This document shows positions 1-8,592 of a stretch of 64,000 bases of DNA, piece after piece (the stretch's first letter is position 1; each line of letters begins with the position of its first letter). Location of the stretch: positions 248,001-312,000 of the forward strand of contig NZ_WAEL01000003.1 of the NCBI RefSeq assembly GCF_011742925.1, read 5' to 3'. Under the pieces are notes generated by a model that saw nothing but the letters and a program-made list of their open reading frames with translations, ran no database searches and was not told the DNA's origin. The translations under genes were made by a program, and so were the position numbers. Origin of the DNA: Fibrivirga algicola. GTDB lineage: Bacteria; Bacteroidota; Bacteroidia; Cytophagales; Spirosomataceae.

Positions 1-561
1 GTTCAAGCCATCAATAATGCGCTTAGTAGCATCGCTACCGCCATCGGCAAACAGGATATTACCTCCTTTCTGATAGCCCAGTACCATTTCGTACTTATTC
101 TGGCTATTCACCTTCTTAAGGTAGTCGAATATCTGGTTGTATAGTTCATCGTCCTTTTGTGCTTTCTCAAGTGCCAGCCCCTGAGCAGCCCGCTCGCGGT
201 ACGCCATCAGATCCTGGTTCTTCTTTTCAAGCGAAGCCTGAGCGGCACGGCCCTGCTCCTGCGTCATGGTCTGAGCCCGCTGCTGAAAGAAAGCAACTTC
301 GTTTTGCAATGACCGTCCACGCGTCTGAATATCATTCTCCAATTGATACTGCTTACTCTCAAGCACCTTACGGGTGTCTTTAAAATATTCGTAGTTCGCG
401 GCCAGCGAGTCGATATTTACGTAAACAAGCTTACGGCCTTCGACCAGCTTTGGGGTTTCTTTTACGTCAGCACCTAACTTATGTTCCTTAAAATGGAGAT
501 AGTACAGTACGGCTACGGCGATGACGAGCACAACATTGATCGCCAGAGATGCATTCTTCAC
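1..561 (-). CDS. OmpH/Skp-family periplasmic chaperone-like protein (3' end outside window)
   Basis: The reading frame is open from a GTG at 559-561 to the window edge, 187 codons, with no stop seen. An N-terminal hydrophobic segment (about residues 5-22) is a signal anchor or signal peptide. It is followed by the phrase KLVYVNIDSL, typical of the first strand of the OmpH/Skp fold, and then a long helical, Gln/Glu/Arg-rich stretch (about 60-140) that would form the coiled-coil arm. The later part (KYEMVLGYQKGGNILFAD) matches the closing strand of the body domain. Skp-like proteins are usually 160-200 residues, so only a few codons are probably missing. By family, it would hold unfolded outer-membrane proteins in the periplasm. 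No in-frame ATG is near, so the GTG start is inferred. Confidence 0.8.
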   Translation of the reverse strand, partial: MKNASLAINVVLVIAVAVLYYLHFKEHKLGADVKETPKLVEGRKLVYVNIDSLAANYEYFKDTRKVLESKQYQLENDIQTRGRSLQNEVAFFQQRAQTMTQEQGRAAQASLEKKNQDLMAYRERAAQGLALEKAQKDDELYNQIFDYLKKVNSQNKYEMVLGYQKGGNILFADGGSDATKRIIDGLN

Positions 562-597
562 GAGCTAAATGATTATAAATTGGTTTGTATGACAAAG

Positions 598-957
598 CTA
601 CGATTTTACGGCTATGGTCGGTAATACGGTTTGCCGAACCCAGTAACCTGCTAAGCCAGAGAATCCAGCGACTAAACCGCCTAGAACCGGCGTAAGCACC
701 AGCAGATAGACAGGACTAGCGGGCAGTTTCATTACTTCACTCATCCGGCTGGTTAAAATCCCCCCCGACTGCACATGCTGAAGTAATGCGTACCCCAACC
801 AAACCAGGCCTACTCCCAGAAAGCTAGCCAGAAAGGCCCGACCCCCGCTCATCGGCCGACCAAAGCAAAAGGCAAATGCAACAAGCGCTATACTCCACCA
901 GGGTAATATGAGCTGAGCCAAGAGGCTCAGCAACGCAATCAAAAGAATTGGCAGCAT
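598..957 (-). CDS. Small hydrophobic membrane protein, function unknown
   Basis: This 119-residue protein starts at an ATG and contains about three predicted membrane segments (about residues 3-33, 41-62 and 82-108). I do not recognise the family. It begins only 9 bases after the stop of the upstream penicillin acylase-family gene on the same strand, so the two are probably co-transcribed. A further 36 bases separate it from the Skp-like gene, which may belong to the same unit. The weak charge content and lack of motifs allow no functional call. Confidence 0.7.
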   Translation of the reverse strand: MLPILLIALLSLLAQLILPWWSIALVAFAFCFGRPMSGGRAFLASFLGVGLVWLGYALLQHVQSGGILTSRMSEVMKLPASPVYLLVLTPVLGGLVAGFSGLAGYWVRQTVLPTIAVKS

Positions 958-966
958 GACGTGTAC

Positions 967-3390
967 TTAGTTTAGTTTCCAGCGCACCGACGTACCTGCG
1001 GCACTGGGTGTTGACATGAATTGAAGCGGAGTTAACTGTCCACGGCGCCAGGGCTCCAGCATATTCAGGTAGTAGTGGCTACCCGGATTACCAGATTGTC
1101 CGCCCGGAACTGCCGCATAACCTTGCGGTTTGGGGCCTAGCGCCACAACAAGCCGCCACGATGGCCCCGTTCGGGTGGTAGTGGCGTTTACAACTGATGT
1201 ACCGCCCCCCACCTGCACGTTCATTGCGCTCAATGCGTCGAGGCGGGTTAGGTGCGCAATACGCGTTGCTTTGGTGGTAGCCCACTGCCAGTTATTTCCT
1301 TGTGGTCCATGCCGTTTGGCCAGTGTATCAACCGTTGCTTGGAAACTGCGGGTGACGATATCGGCCAAAGTTTCGCGGATCGGTGTACGACTGTCATCAA
1401 TCCAGCGGGCCGTTGGTTGCTCGTCAATCATACGCATAGTACGGTCGGCCGAAGGCATTTTCATGGGTAACGTGTCCGCATCAGGCATGTCGTCTGCCCA
1501 GAGCGCGTCCATGAATCGCTTTTCCCATTCCGAAAAGATGGTGGCACCAACCTCAGCAATATCATTGTTGAACCGCCATTGTTGCACGGTCTTTAGCGCC
1601 TGCTGCTGCGGGGCCGACAGAGTACCCGGACGTACCTGTGCTAGCAATTTAGGCAGCAGGCTGGCGGCGCGTAGGTTGTAGTTATCGTACTGCAACTTCG
1701 CCATGCTGTCTACAGTTGCCTTACCCATAGCCGTTAACCGCTGATTGATGCGCATACCCCGCTCAGGTGGCGCAAACTGCCAGTTTAAGTAATACGGGTA
1801 TGTAGGATCAGTAGACGACTGGTTGGCCGATGACACAAAACCACGCGCCGGATTTTTCACATGCGGATTATGACCAGCCGGAATGTAGGCCATCCAGTCA
1901 TCAGCTGGGTTTGTACCATCGAGCAAAAATTTACCTTGCTCTTTCTTTTTTAGAGGGAATCGCCCATTGGGTGCAATGGCAATGTCTTTGTTCACATCGG
2001 CATACACAAAGTTCTGAGCTGGTGAGCCATATGATAGTAGTGCCTCCCGGTAATCGTCGTGGTTTTTGGCCCGGTTCAATAGATAAAAACAGAGTAGCTC
2101 ATTGGCAGGGTCATGGGCAACCCAGCGCACGGCATAGCCCACGGGGAAGTTCTTCGCGTAGGACTTCTGCCCCTGCGTATACATAACCGGTCCGTGATGC
2201 GTATATAAAACCGTGTCGATTACATCGGGCAGCCCCTTCACCTTCACTGTTTCGATACGTCGGGTGACCGGTTTCCACTTGTCATCATGCCAGTATTCCT
2301 GCCGGTTACTGTCTTTAAATTTAATCTTGTAGAAGTCGAGCACGTCAGAACCTACATTGGTTTCCCCCCAGGCAATATGTTCATTGAAGCCGCCAATTAT
2401 TCCAGGCGAGCCGGGCATCGACGCCCCCATTACATTCATAGTAGGCGTGTGGAGTTGAATCAGGTACCAAATAGAGGGTAAGCTAAGCGACAGGTGTGGG
2501 TCATTTGCCAGAATCGGATAGCCCGTAGCTGATTTTTCGGCACTAATGGCCCAGTTGTTCGACCCGATTGCTGGATCATGACGCGGCCAATTTAGAGCAA
2601 AGTCCCCTTTTCCCGGCTTGGGGTTCATGGGCGACTTCAGGTAATAGACGGGCAGAAAATCCCATTTGGTACCAACCGGAATGATAGGGTCCTCTTTATG
2701 CGGATAGTCTGGAAAAAGGTCACGGGTAACGTCAGGGCCAAATTTGGCGAGTATGTTCGTCATGGCGACGTCATCGGCACCCAACGCCAGCACGCCCGAC
2801 ATGTATTTAAGGAAATACGCACATTTAATTGGTTGCCATTGCTCAGGGGCATACCCCAGTAACTTGTATTCAAGCGGATAATTAGCCGGTTTCAGTTGAG
2901 TAATGTAGGCGTTAATTCCAGCCGTATATGCCTCAATTGCTTCTTTGGTGCGTGGATCTTCCAGCATGAACGCAACTGATTTTTCGGCGGCGAAACCCAT
3001 ACCGAGCCGTCGATTGTATCGATCAAGTTCCAGCGCACGGTCGCCCACAATTTCGCTCAAACGGCCGGCAGCGGCATGGGTCTGAAATTCCATTTGCCAT
3101 AACCGGTCTCGGGCCGTCAGGAAGCCCTGCGCGAAATAAGCATCGTGGTCATTTTGCGCGAAAACGTGCGGGATATGTAAGCTATCGAAGACTACCTCAA
3201 CCGGTTCGCGTGTACCCTCAATATCGATTTCTTTCGCCTGAAGTTGATCTGGTTTCTCGGCGTTTTGCCAGAAGCCGGTAAACGGACTTAGCAAAGGGCC
3301 AACTGCTGGAACGGCACCCCAGCTACGATTTAGACTATATAGAAGCGCAACAGCAATGACAGTAGAAAGTAGTGCTTTCAGAATACGCAT
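967..3390 (-). CDS. Penicillin acylase-family (penicillin amidase) Ntn hydrolase, exported
   Basis: The protein is 807 residues from the chosen ATG. The frame can be extended 17 codons to a TTG at 3441, but the ATG starts directly with a classic signal peptide (MRILKALLSTVIAVALLYSL). The N-terminal half carries the alpha-chain hallmarks IPHVFAQNDHDAYFAQGF and RDRLWQMEFQ. The autoprocessing site GSNNWA places the nucleophilic Ser at about residue 277 of the mature frame, followed by the beta-chain motif NDPHLSLSLPSIWY. Enzymes of this family are cleaved into two chains and hydrolyse amide bonds of acylated substrates such as beta-lactams or acyl-homoserine lactones in the periplasm. The substrate here cannot be told. 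Length and motif order are normal. Confidence 0.93.
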   Translation of the reverse strand: MRILKALLSTVIAVALLYSLNRSWGAVPAVGPLLSPFTGFWQNAEKPDQLQAKEIDIEGTREPVEVVFDSLHIPHVFAQNDHDAYFAQGFLTARDRLWQMEFQTHAAAGRLSEIVGDRALELDRYNRRLGMGFAAEKSVAFMLEDPRTKEAIEAYTAGINAYITQLKPANYPLEYKLLGYAPEQWQPIKCAYFLKYMSGVLALGADDVAMTNILAKFGPDVTRDLFPDYPHKEDPIIPVGTKWDFLPVYYLKSPMNPKPGKGDFALNWPRHDPAIGSNNWAISAEKSATGYPILANDPHLSLSLPSIWYLIQLHTPTMNVMGASMPGSPGIIGGFNEHIAWGETNVGSDVLDFYKIKFKDSNRQEYWHDDKWKPVTRRIETVKVKGLPDVIDTVLYTHHGPVMYTQGQKSYAKNFPVGYAVRWVAHDPANELLCFYLLNRAKNHDDYREALLSYGSPAQNFVYADVNKDIAIAPNGRFPLKKKEQGKFLLDGTNPADDWMAYIPAGHNPHVKNPARGFVSSANQSSTDPTYPYYLNWQFAPPERGMRINQRLTAMGKATVDSMAKLQYDNYNLRAASLLPKLLAQVRPGTLSAPQQQALKTVQQWRFNNDIAEVGATIFSEWEKRFMDALWADDMPDADTLPMKMPSADRTMRMIDEQPTARWIDDSRTPIRETLADIVTRSFQATVDTLAKRHGPQGNNWQWATTKATRIAHLTRLDALSAMNVQVGGGTSVVNATTTRTGPSWRLVVALGPKPQGYAAVPGGQSGNPGSHYYLNMLEPWRRGQLTPLQFMSTPSAAGTSVRWKLN

Positions 3391-3429
3391 AGGAGATTGA
3401 CCAATTTCGACCAAAATTGCGCATTTCCC

Positions 3430-3538
3430 GTCAGTTATCAATTATCAATGAACACCTATCAATAAACAATGATCGTGCTTTCGTAGCATTTCAGGTACGT
3501 TGGTAAGCAGCGGTGCTCATCGATAATTATTAACTGAC
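3430..3538. repeat. Long imperfect inverted repeat at the 3' end of the glycosyltransferase gene
   Basis: The 21-base arms 3430-3450 and 3518-3538 are complementary at about 18 positions, with a 67-base spacer. The right arm includes the stop codon and last codons of the glycosyltransferase gene. The left arm lies before the penicillin acylase start. The spacer is AT-rich and contains further TCAAT repeats. It may act as a terminator or mRNA 3' stabiliser. No U-tract is present. Confidence 0.5.
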
Positions 3539-4665
3539 AGTTGCCCACGTCCTGTACGTTGCGACTGCCCTTTTTGCTGCGCATTGGCTACACGGCTCAG
3601 CGAGGCTAGAAACAATCCACTCACCCGGCTTTGCCACTGCCGGAATCGCTTGTTAGCCTTAGTATCATGTTGAGCAAGGTACCCAATGAGTTGGGGCAAA
3701 TCGAAAGTATCAGAGGCTATCCCCGCTCCGGCCCGTTGCCCATCAAGAGCATTGCAGGCCTGCTCATAATGATTGGGCTGCGGCATCATTAGCACAGGCT
3801 TACCCAGGTACATGGCTTCGCAGACCGACTCGAATCCAGCCGTAGAAATTACGGCTTTGCAACGCGCCATATCGACCAGGTATCGTTGCCCGTCCAATTG
3901 GCATTCCGTCAAGGTATCATCTACCTGTTCCTCCGAGTTGCCAATACCGGCATGGTAGTAACGCAAAGCCTGGCCGGGCTGCTGATGATGCGCACCATAT
4001 ACGACAGACCGTAGCCCTGACTGTGTTGTGTAGGCCAGAAAGAACGATTCAGCCGTCGGTTTGAGCGCCGCAATCTCACTCCTCAGCAAGGGCGGTACTA
4101 CTCGAAGCCGCTGCTCAGGTACGTCTGACTGTTGATCAAACGACAAACCCAACAGTTCGGTGGAGCCAACAGCGTTTAAGCGAACCAGGGCAAGAAAGCA
4201 CACTTTGTCGAGCCATTTTTTGGCCGGAAACGGGAAGTCAGGATGCAGCGCCATGAACTGATGGGCCACACTGATCACAGGCACCGTCGGTTTATGAAAC
4301 GCATAGGTCAACCCACAGAGCAACTCAAAAAAATTGATTACCACATCGGGTTGCTCCCGCTCTATCGTCTCATGCAATTGCCGCATACTATTTCGGAATG
4401 TACCCAGTTGCGTGAAAGCCCTCCGTACCGTAGCGCCCAGGTTGAGCCGGTTTGTAGTTGGGCAATACACCAGCTCGGGGGTTGTGAGCGGTGTATGAGG
4501 CGCCGGAAACTGTTCGGCGAAAAAGGCAGGAATAGGCCGCCGTTCGGCTAAACCAACCATTGCCTGGACTACCTCGTGGCCAGCCGCCTGGAGGATTTGG
4601 GCCAACGAGATGGCCTGGGTAAGGTGACCTCGTCCTTCGCCCTGAATAATAAATAAGAAGCGCAT
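3517..4665 (-). CDS. GT-B fold glycosyltransferase (MurG/UGT-like)
   Basis: The 382-residue protein opens with MRFLFIIQGEGRGHLTQAIS, the N-terminal Rossmann strand and GxGxGH-like acceptor-side loop (GRGH at 11-14) of MurG and UDP-glycosyltransferase-like enzymes. The C-terminal nucleotide-sugar-binding region is at about 274-301 (STAGFESVCEAMYLGKPVLM and then PQPNHYEQ), as in family GT28-type proteins. No signal peptide or membrane segment is evident, so it should act at the cytoplasmic face of the inner membrane. It starts 6 bases after the stop of the LpxH-like phosphoesterase gene and is almost certainly translated from the same mRNA, pointing to a role in a glycolipid or other envelope glycoconjugate. 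Donor and acceptor are unknown. Confidence 0.85.
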   Translation of the reverse strand: MRFLFIIQGEGRGHLTQAISLAQILQAAGHEVVQAMVGLAERRPIPAFFAEQFPAPHTPLTTPELVYCPTTNRLNLGATVRRAFTQLGTFRNSMRQLHETIEREQPDVVINFFELLCGLTYAFHKPTVPVISVAHQFMALHPDFPFPAKKWLDKVCFLALVRLNAVGSTELLGLSFDQQSDVPEQRLRVVPPLLRSEIAALKPTAESFFLAYTTQSGLRSVVYGAHHQQPGQALRYYHAGIGNSEEQVDDTLTECQLDGQRYLVDMARCKAVISTAGFESVCEAMYLGKPVLMMPQPNHYEQACNALDGQRAGAGIASDTFDLPQLIGYLAQHDTKANKRFRQWQSRVSGLFLASLSRVANAQQKGQSQRTGRGQLSVNNYR

Positions 4666-4671
4666 CGTTGG

Positions 4672-5541
4672 TTAGCGTTTTGAAAAAACTTCGCTTAAAA
4701 GCACAGATGGAATGGGGGCATTGCCAGTTAGTGGAATCCCTTCCTCCGCTTCATCAGTCTCAGCCAAACAGGCACTGGCTGCCATGTCTGATGAGTAGTA
4801 CAGTAAATTCCAGTTACCCTCGTGATCTTCGACCAGCGCGCTCAACGACTCCACCCAGTCGCCTGAGTTCATGTAGGTCAGTCCGTTGATTTGCCGGATG
4901 GCGGGTTGGTGAATATGGCCGCAGATGATACCGTCGCACTGACGAGCGCGGGCCAGTTCGGTAAGTTTTTCTTCAAAGTCAGAGATGTAGCTTACGGCCG
5001 ACTTTATTCGCTGCTTCACCGTCTGCGAGAGCGAATAATAGGACAGGCCACGCCACGACCGATACTGGTTGTAGAACTTATTGACCCAGAGTAACCAGGT
5101 GTAGCCCAAGTCGCCCAGATAGGCCAGCCACTTCATATGTGACGTGATCGAATCGAACACATCACCGTGGGTTACGTAAAAACGACGTACCCCGATGGCA
5201 CTCGCCGATGACAGAATGTAATCGCGCTGAATACGGAAATTCCGGCCAACCTGAAGCGGTAAGACCTGATCCAGAAAGTCATCATGATTGCCCCGTAGGT
5301 AGATGACTTTGGTATCGTGATGAACGATTTGCTTTAAAACGACCTTAAAAAAGGCAGTGTGTTTTTTCTTCCAGACACCGTGCTGCCGAAGCTGCCACCC
5401 GTCGATGATATCGCCGTTGAGAATAAGCTTCTGACATGAATGGGACTTCAGGAAATCTGCGGCCTCCCTGGCCTTCGATCCGGCAGTGCCGAGGTGCAGG
5501 TCGGATAACACAATGGTCCTGAACAGCGTTGCCTGTTTCAT
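4672..5541 (-). CDS. LpxH-like metallophosphoesterase (UDP-2,3-diacylglucosamine diphosphatase family)
   Basis: All calcineurin-type metal-binding blocks are present in the 289 residues: SDLHLG (Asp14, His16), GD at 43-44, GNHD at 84-87, HGD at 125-127 and GHIH at 208-211. The arrangement with a long helical insert between HGD and GHIH is that of UDP-2,3-diacylglucosamine pyrophosphatase (LpxH) and its homologues in lipid A synthesis. It is longer than the roughly 240-residue E. coli enzyme, as is common for the second Bacteroidota family that sits beside a glycosyltransferase. Whether it is the main lipid A enzyme or acts on another nucleotide lipid is not clear. It is co-directional with, and 5' of, the glycosyltransferase gene. 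Confidence 0.85.
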   Translation of the reverse strand: MKQATLFRTIVLSDLHLGTAGSKAREAADFLKSHSCQKLILNGDIIDGWQLRQHGVWKKKHTAFFKVVLKQIVHHDTKVIYLRGNHDDFLDQVLPLQVGRNFRIQRDYILSSASAIGVRRFYVTHGDVFDSITSHMKWLAYLGDLGYTWLLWVNKFYNQYRSWRGLSYYSLSQTVKQRIKSAVSYISDFEEKLTELARARQCDGIICGHIHQPAIRQINGLTYMNSGDWVESLSALVEDHEGNWNLLYYSSDMAASACLAETDEAEEGIPLTGNAPIPSVLLSEVFSKR

Positions 5542-5634
5542 GACCCAAACTTACCCGCTACATATAAACTGGCTTTTATCAACTGATTACTAAATCAATA
5601 TGATACGAGCGTCAATATTGTCTTCTTGTTACGA

Positions 5635-6267
5635 ATGGAAAATCCCGTATTGATTTTTGGCGCCGGCACGCTCGGCCTTACTGCCCTGGACATTTTTCAG
5701 CGCAATTCAGTGGTCGTTTACGGCCTGCTCGACGATGACCAAGCCTTGCATGGTCAGGAATTTGGTGTTGTACCCGTTCTTGGCGACACCGACGACGATG
5801 GTTTTCTGAAACTCATTGGTCAGAAATGCGAAGCCTTCGTTGCCATTGGTGATGGTCGGGTACGTAAGAAGCTGGTGAAGCTGCTGAACGAGCGCCGCAA
5901 AACACAACCCGTCAATGCTATTCATGATACGGCAGTGGTCTCGGCTATGGCCACGATTGGTCATGGCAACCTGATTGCTGCCCGGGCCGTTGTTAACCCA
6001 ATGGCTACGGTGGGGCAACATTGCCTTGTGCTGGCGGGTGCAATCGTAGACAGCCGCGCCACCCTTGGCGATTATGTGCAGGTGGGTCCTGGGGCGGTGA
6101 TAAACAGTGGCGTTACACTGGAAGAAGGTGCCTACATCGGCACTGGGGCTATCCTTGTTTCAGGCATAACCGTTGGCAAAAATGCCCGCGTTGGGGCCGG
6201 TTCCGTAGTCGTTGAGAACGTACCCGCGAACACGACTGTATTTGGCAACCCAGCGAAAGGGTTGTGA
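5635..6267 (+). CDS. NeuD/PglD-like sugar O- or N-acyltransferase
   Basis: I start this 210-residue protein at the ATG at 5635; an in-frame TTG lies 9 bases upstream. It has the two-part NeuD/PglD layout. An N-terminal Rossmann-like domain (VLIFGAGTLGLTALDIFQ, then GLLDDD) binds the sugar nucleotide, and a C-terminal left-handed beta-helix runs from about residue 95, with imperfect hexapeptide repeats such as ATIGHG, ATVGQH, ATLGDY and VTVGKNARVGAGSVV. Family members transfer acetyl or other acyl groups from acyl-CoA to sialic acid or UDP-amino-sugars for surface glycans. It is divergent from the phosphoesterase gene and convergent with GDP-fucose synthase, so this neighbourhood is rich in surface-sugar genes. 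Confidence 0.85.
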   Translation: MENPVLIFGAGTLGLTALDIFQRNSVVVYGLLDDDQALHGQEFGVVPVLGDTDDDGFLKLIGQKCEAFVAIGDGRVRKKLVKLLNERRKTQPVNAIHDTAVVSAMATIGHGNLIAARAVVNPMATVGQHCLVLAGAIVDSRATLGDYVQVGPGAVINSGVTLEEGAYIGTGAILVSGITVGKNARVGAGSVVVENVPANTTVFGNPAKGL

Positions 6268-6287
6268 TGTTTGGTTAGACTGAAGTT

Positions 6288-6337
6288 TGATGTTGCGCTG
6301 CTAATTAACCCATTTCCGGCTTAGCAGCACAACATCA
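6288..6337. terminator. Bidirectional hairpin between convergent genes
   Basis: The arms TGATGTTGCGCTGCTAA (6288-6304) and TTAGCAGCACAACATCA (6321-6337) pair over 17 positions with one mismatch around a 16-base loop. It lies between the stops of the NeuD-like gene and GDP-fucose synthase, so it could end transcripts from both sides. There is no run of T after either arm. Confidence 0.6.
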
Positions 6338-6352
6338 ACCCTCAAACCAATA

Positions 6353-7294
6353 CTAGCTAACGTACACCTCCTCATTCTTGAGGAAATCCTGGTACGTCTT
6401 TTTAAGGCCTTCTGGTAAGTCGATTTTGTGTTTGTAGCCCATTGAGTGCAGACGCGATACATCCATCAGTTTGCGGGGCGTACCATCAGGCTTTTCTGTA
6501 TTCCAGCGGAGTTCGCCTTCAAACCCAACAACGTCTTTCACCATCTCAGCCAGATTACGAATCGTCAGGTCTTCGCCAGTGCCAACATTGACAAACTGCT
6601 CACCATCGTAGTTATTCATCAGGAATACACACGCTTCGGCCAGATCATCGGCATGCATGAACTCGCGCAAGGGCGAACCAGTGCCCCATACTTCAACAAA
6701 TGGCTGACCGTTTACTTTCGCCTCGTGGAATTTCCGGATTAGCGCGGGTAACACGTGAGAGCCCTGTAGGTCATAATTGTCATTTGGGCCGTACAGGTTC
6801 GTGGGCATTGCCGAAATGAAATTGGCCCCGTATTGAATCCGATATGATTCGCACAGCTTGATACCCGCGATCTTAGCAATCGCGTAAGGTTCGTTGGTCG
6901 ACTCCAGAAAACCGCTCAGCAGTGAGTCTTCTTTCAGTGGCTGGGGTGCCATTTTCGGATAAATACATGACGACCCGAGAAACAGCAGTTTTTTCACACT
7001 TTGCTGGTAAGCCTGATGAATCACGTTGGCTTCAATCATCAGGTTTTCATATAGAAAATCGGCCCGATAAATGTTGTTGGCTAAAATACCACCTACTTTA
7101 GCCGCCGCCAGAAATACATAATCGGGTTGTTGCTCGGCAAAAAAGTCGGCTACAGCCGCTTGATTACGAAGATCCAACTCCGATGAGGTACGAGTAATAA
7201 TCGATGTATACCCGCCAGCCTCTAATTGCCGAACAATAGCCGAGCCCACCATACCCCGGTGACCAGCAACATAAATTTTAGCCTGTTTTTCCAC
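6353..7294 (-). CDS. fcl: GDP-L-fucose synthase
   Basis: The 313-residue SDR-type enzyme converts GDP-4-keto-6-deoxy-D-mannose to GDP-L-fucose with NADPH by epimerisation and reduction. The NADP-binding loop GHRGMVG is at 11-17. The catalytic set Ser-Ser-Cys at 108-110, Tyr137 and Lys141 matches the Ser/Cys/Tyr/Lys arrangement of the E. coli enzyme almost residue for residue. The phrases [11 protein letters not shown] and [12 protein letters not shown] are family hallmarks. The start is a GTG (7292-7294), as no ATG is in a suitable place. GDP-mannose 4,6-dehydratase (gmd), the preceding pathway step, is not in the window. The product would feed surface polysaccharide or glycoprotein synthesis. 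Confidence 0.96.
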   Translation of the reverse strand: MEKQAKIYVAGHRGMVGSAIVRQLEAGGYTSIITRTSSELDLRNQAAVADFFAEQQPDYVFLAAAKVGGILANNIYRADFLYENLMIEANVIHQAYQQSVKKLLFLGSSCIYPKMAPQPLKEDSLLSGFLESTNEPYAIAKIAGIKLCESYRIQYGANFISAMPTNLYGPNDNYDLQGSHVLPALIRKFHEAKVNGQPFVEVWGTGSPLREFMHADDLAEACVFLMNNYDGEQFVNVGTGEDLTIRNLAEMVKDVVGFEGELRWNTEKPDGTPRKLMDVSRLHSMGYKHKIDLPEGLKKTYQDFLKNEEVYVS

Positions 7295-7381
7295 TGTGTA
7301 TCAATCCGTGGCCTGTTCTGAATAGTTGAGCCCGTTTTTGTGAAATATTCGTAATAATAACGCGTTGCATCCGTAACGGTA

Positions 7382-7408
7382 CAAAGTTAACAGGCTTCAC
7401 GTACCCAA
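7382..7408 (-). promoter_or_regulatory. Candidate Bacteroidota housekeeping promoter for the GDP-fucose synthase gene
   Basis: On the minus strand TAACTTTG (7389 to 7382) fits the Bacteroidota -7 consensus TAnnTTTG. A TTG (7408-7406) lies 16 bases upstream as a possible -33 box. It is 88 bases before the GTG start. This is a motif match only. Confidence 0.4.
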
Positions 7409-7467
7409 CGATTCCCGTCTACTCATAAACCTAGCCTTTGGGGCATTAATCATATTAAATACCAACC

Positions 7468-8496
7468 ATGTATCGTTGCAGCCTCTTTTTCCTTCTTCTG
7501 TTTGCAACTTCCGTTGCCAGTGGTCAAACCGCTCCGTCGGCCCTGACCACGTCTGGCGGCCCCCCTGTAGCTGTTCCTAAAAAACAGAAGGGTGCTTTTC
7601 TGAAAAAAGTAGCCGAGCAGGCAGGTATTCCATCGGCCGTGGTCGATAATCCACTGTCAACTACGGCCTACGGCCTGCCCGGTGTCTCCAAAAAAGACTC
7701 TTCGGGAAGTATGCTCAGCGATGTACTCGGTAGCAGCATTCCTGATCTGGGACTGAAACTTAGTTCGTTCAAGAAAAATAAAGGCGAAAAGCGGGAGAAG
7801 AAAAAAGCGTCCAAAACCGATTACGAAGGCATACCCATGCTTCGGCAGTTTATCAAAACAGGTTCGGGAGATCGGACCATCGTTCACGAATTTCATGTCC
7901 TGAAAACCTGGCAGGATCCCAGTCCCTACGTACCTGAGACTTTTGGATATAATCCCAAAGAGGCCCGAATTAAGGTAATTACCAAAGACATGAATGGCGT
8001 TTACCTGATGCATGGGCCATATAAACGCTTTCAGAATGGCGACCTTGTTGAAGAGGGGTTTTACTACCTCGGCACCAAAGATGGGCGATGGGAGAAGTAC
8101 GATGCTAAATTCATGCTGACCGATAAGGTTCGCTACCATCATGGATTCCCGGCCGAGGCACACATTACGTATTATGACTCGGCCCACACGAAGGTAAAAG
8201 AGATGATGCCTTACGAGTACGGAAAGCGGAATGGAACGTACCTGGCTTATTACCCCAATGGGCAGCTTGCCGAAATTGGCAAATACGACAATGGCGTGAA
8301 GGTGGGCCGCTGGACCGAGTACTACCAAAACAGCACCCGCCGGTTCCGACGTCGGGTTACGCAATACGCCCGCGACCGATGGGAGACTGATGCCGAACCC
8401 ATCGTTTTATCGGAATGGGATGAAAAAGGGAAAATCACGTTCGAGCGGCCGAAAGAAAAGGACACAGCCAGTGAAGAAGAGGAAGAAGCACAGTAA
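7468..8496 (+). CDS. Exported MORN/YwqK-like repeat protein, function unknown
   Basis: The 342-residue protein begins with a signal peptide (MYRCSLFFLLLFATSVASGQ). A low-complexity basic region follows (about 100-115, KKNKGEKREKKKASK). The second half carries MORN/YwqK-type repeats such as GPYKRFQNGDLVEEG, RNGTYLAYYPNGQLAEIG and DNGVKVGRWTEYY. YwqK-like proteins are often labelled toxin-antitoxin proteins in databases. Here the export signal and the lack of a partner make a structural or envelope role more likely. It ends in an acidic tail (EKDTASEEEEEAQ). It is single, divergent from fcl, and followed by a strong hairpin. Confidence 0.8.
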   Translation: MYRCSLFFLLLFATSVASGQTAPSALTTSGGPPVAVPKKQKGAFLKKVAEQAGIPSAVVDNPLSTTAYGLPGVSKKDSSGSMLSDVLGSSIPDLGLKLSSFKKNKGEKREKKKASKTDYEGIPMLRQFIKTGSGDRTIVHEFHVLKTWQDPSPYVPETFGYNPKEARIKVITKDMNGVYLMHGPYKRFQNGDLVEEGFYYLGTKDGRWEKYDAKFMLTDKVRYHHGFPAEAHITYYDSAHTKVKEMMPYEYGKRNGTYLAYYPNGQLAEIGKYDNGVKVGRWTEYYQNSTRRFRRRVTQYARDRWETDAEPIVLSEWDEKGKITFERPKEKDTASEEEEEAQ

Positions 8497-8539
8497 AGTT
8501 GTGCTATAGACTCCGGTTCGTTCTAGCTATTTACCAAAA

Positions 8540-8569
8540 ACGCCCCATGAAGCTGACTTCGCGGGGCGT
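8540..8569. terminator. Strong bidirectional terminator hairpin
   Basis: ACGCCCC (8540-8546) pairs with GGGGCGT (8563-8569), and an inner GAAG/CTTC pair closes on a CTGA loop. It is preceded by five A residues and followed by TTCTT, so it can end transcription of the MORN-like gene and of the convergent TPR gene. Confidence 0.85.
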
Positions 8570-8592
8570 TCTTGTATATACTAAATAGGTTG

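Noticed and set aside
1130-1681. A 183-codon plus-strand reading frame
   Set aside because: It is antisense to the penicillin acylase-family gene and has a Ser/Arg/Cys-rich composition typical of shadow frames.
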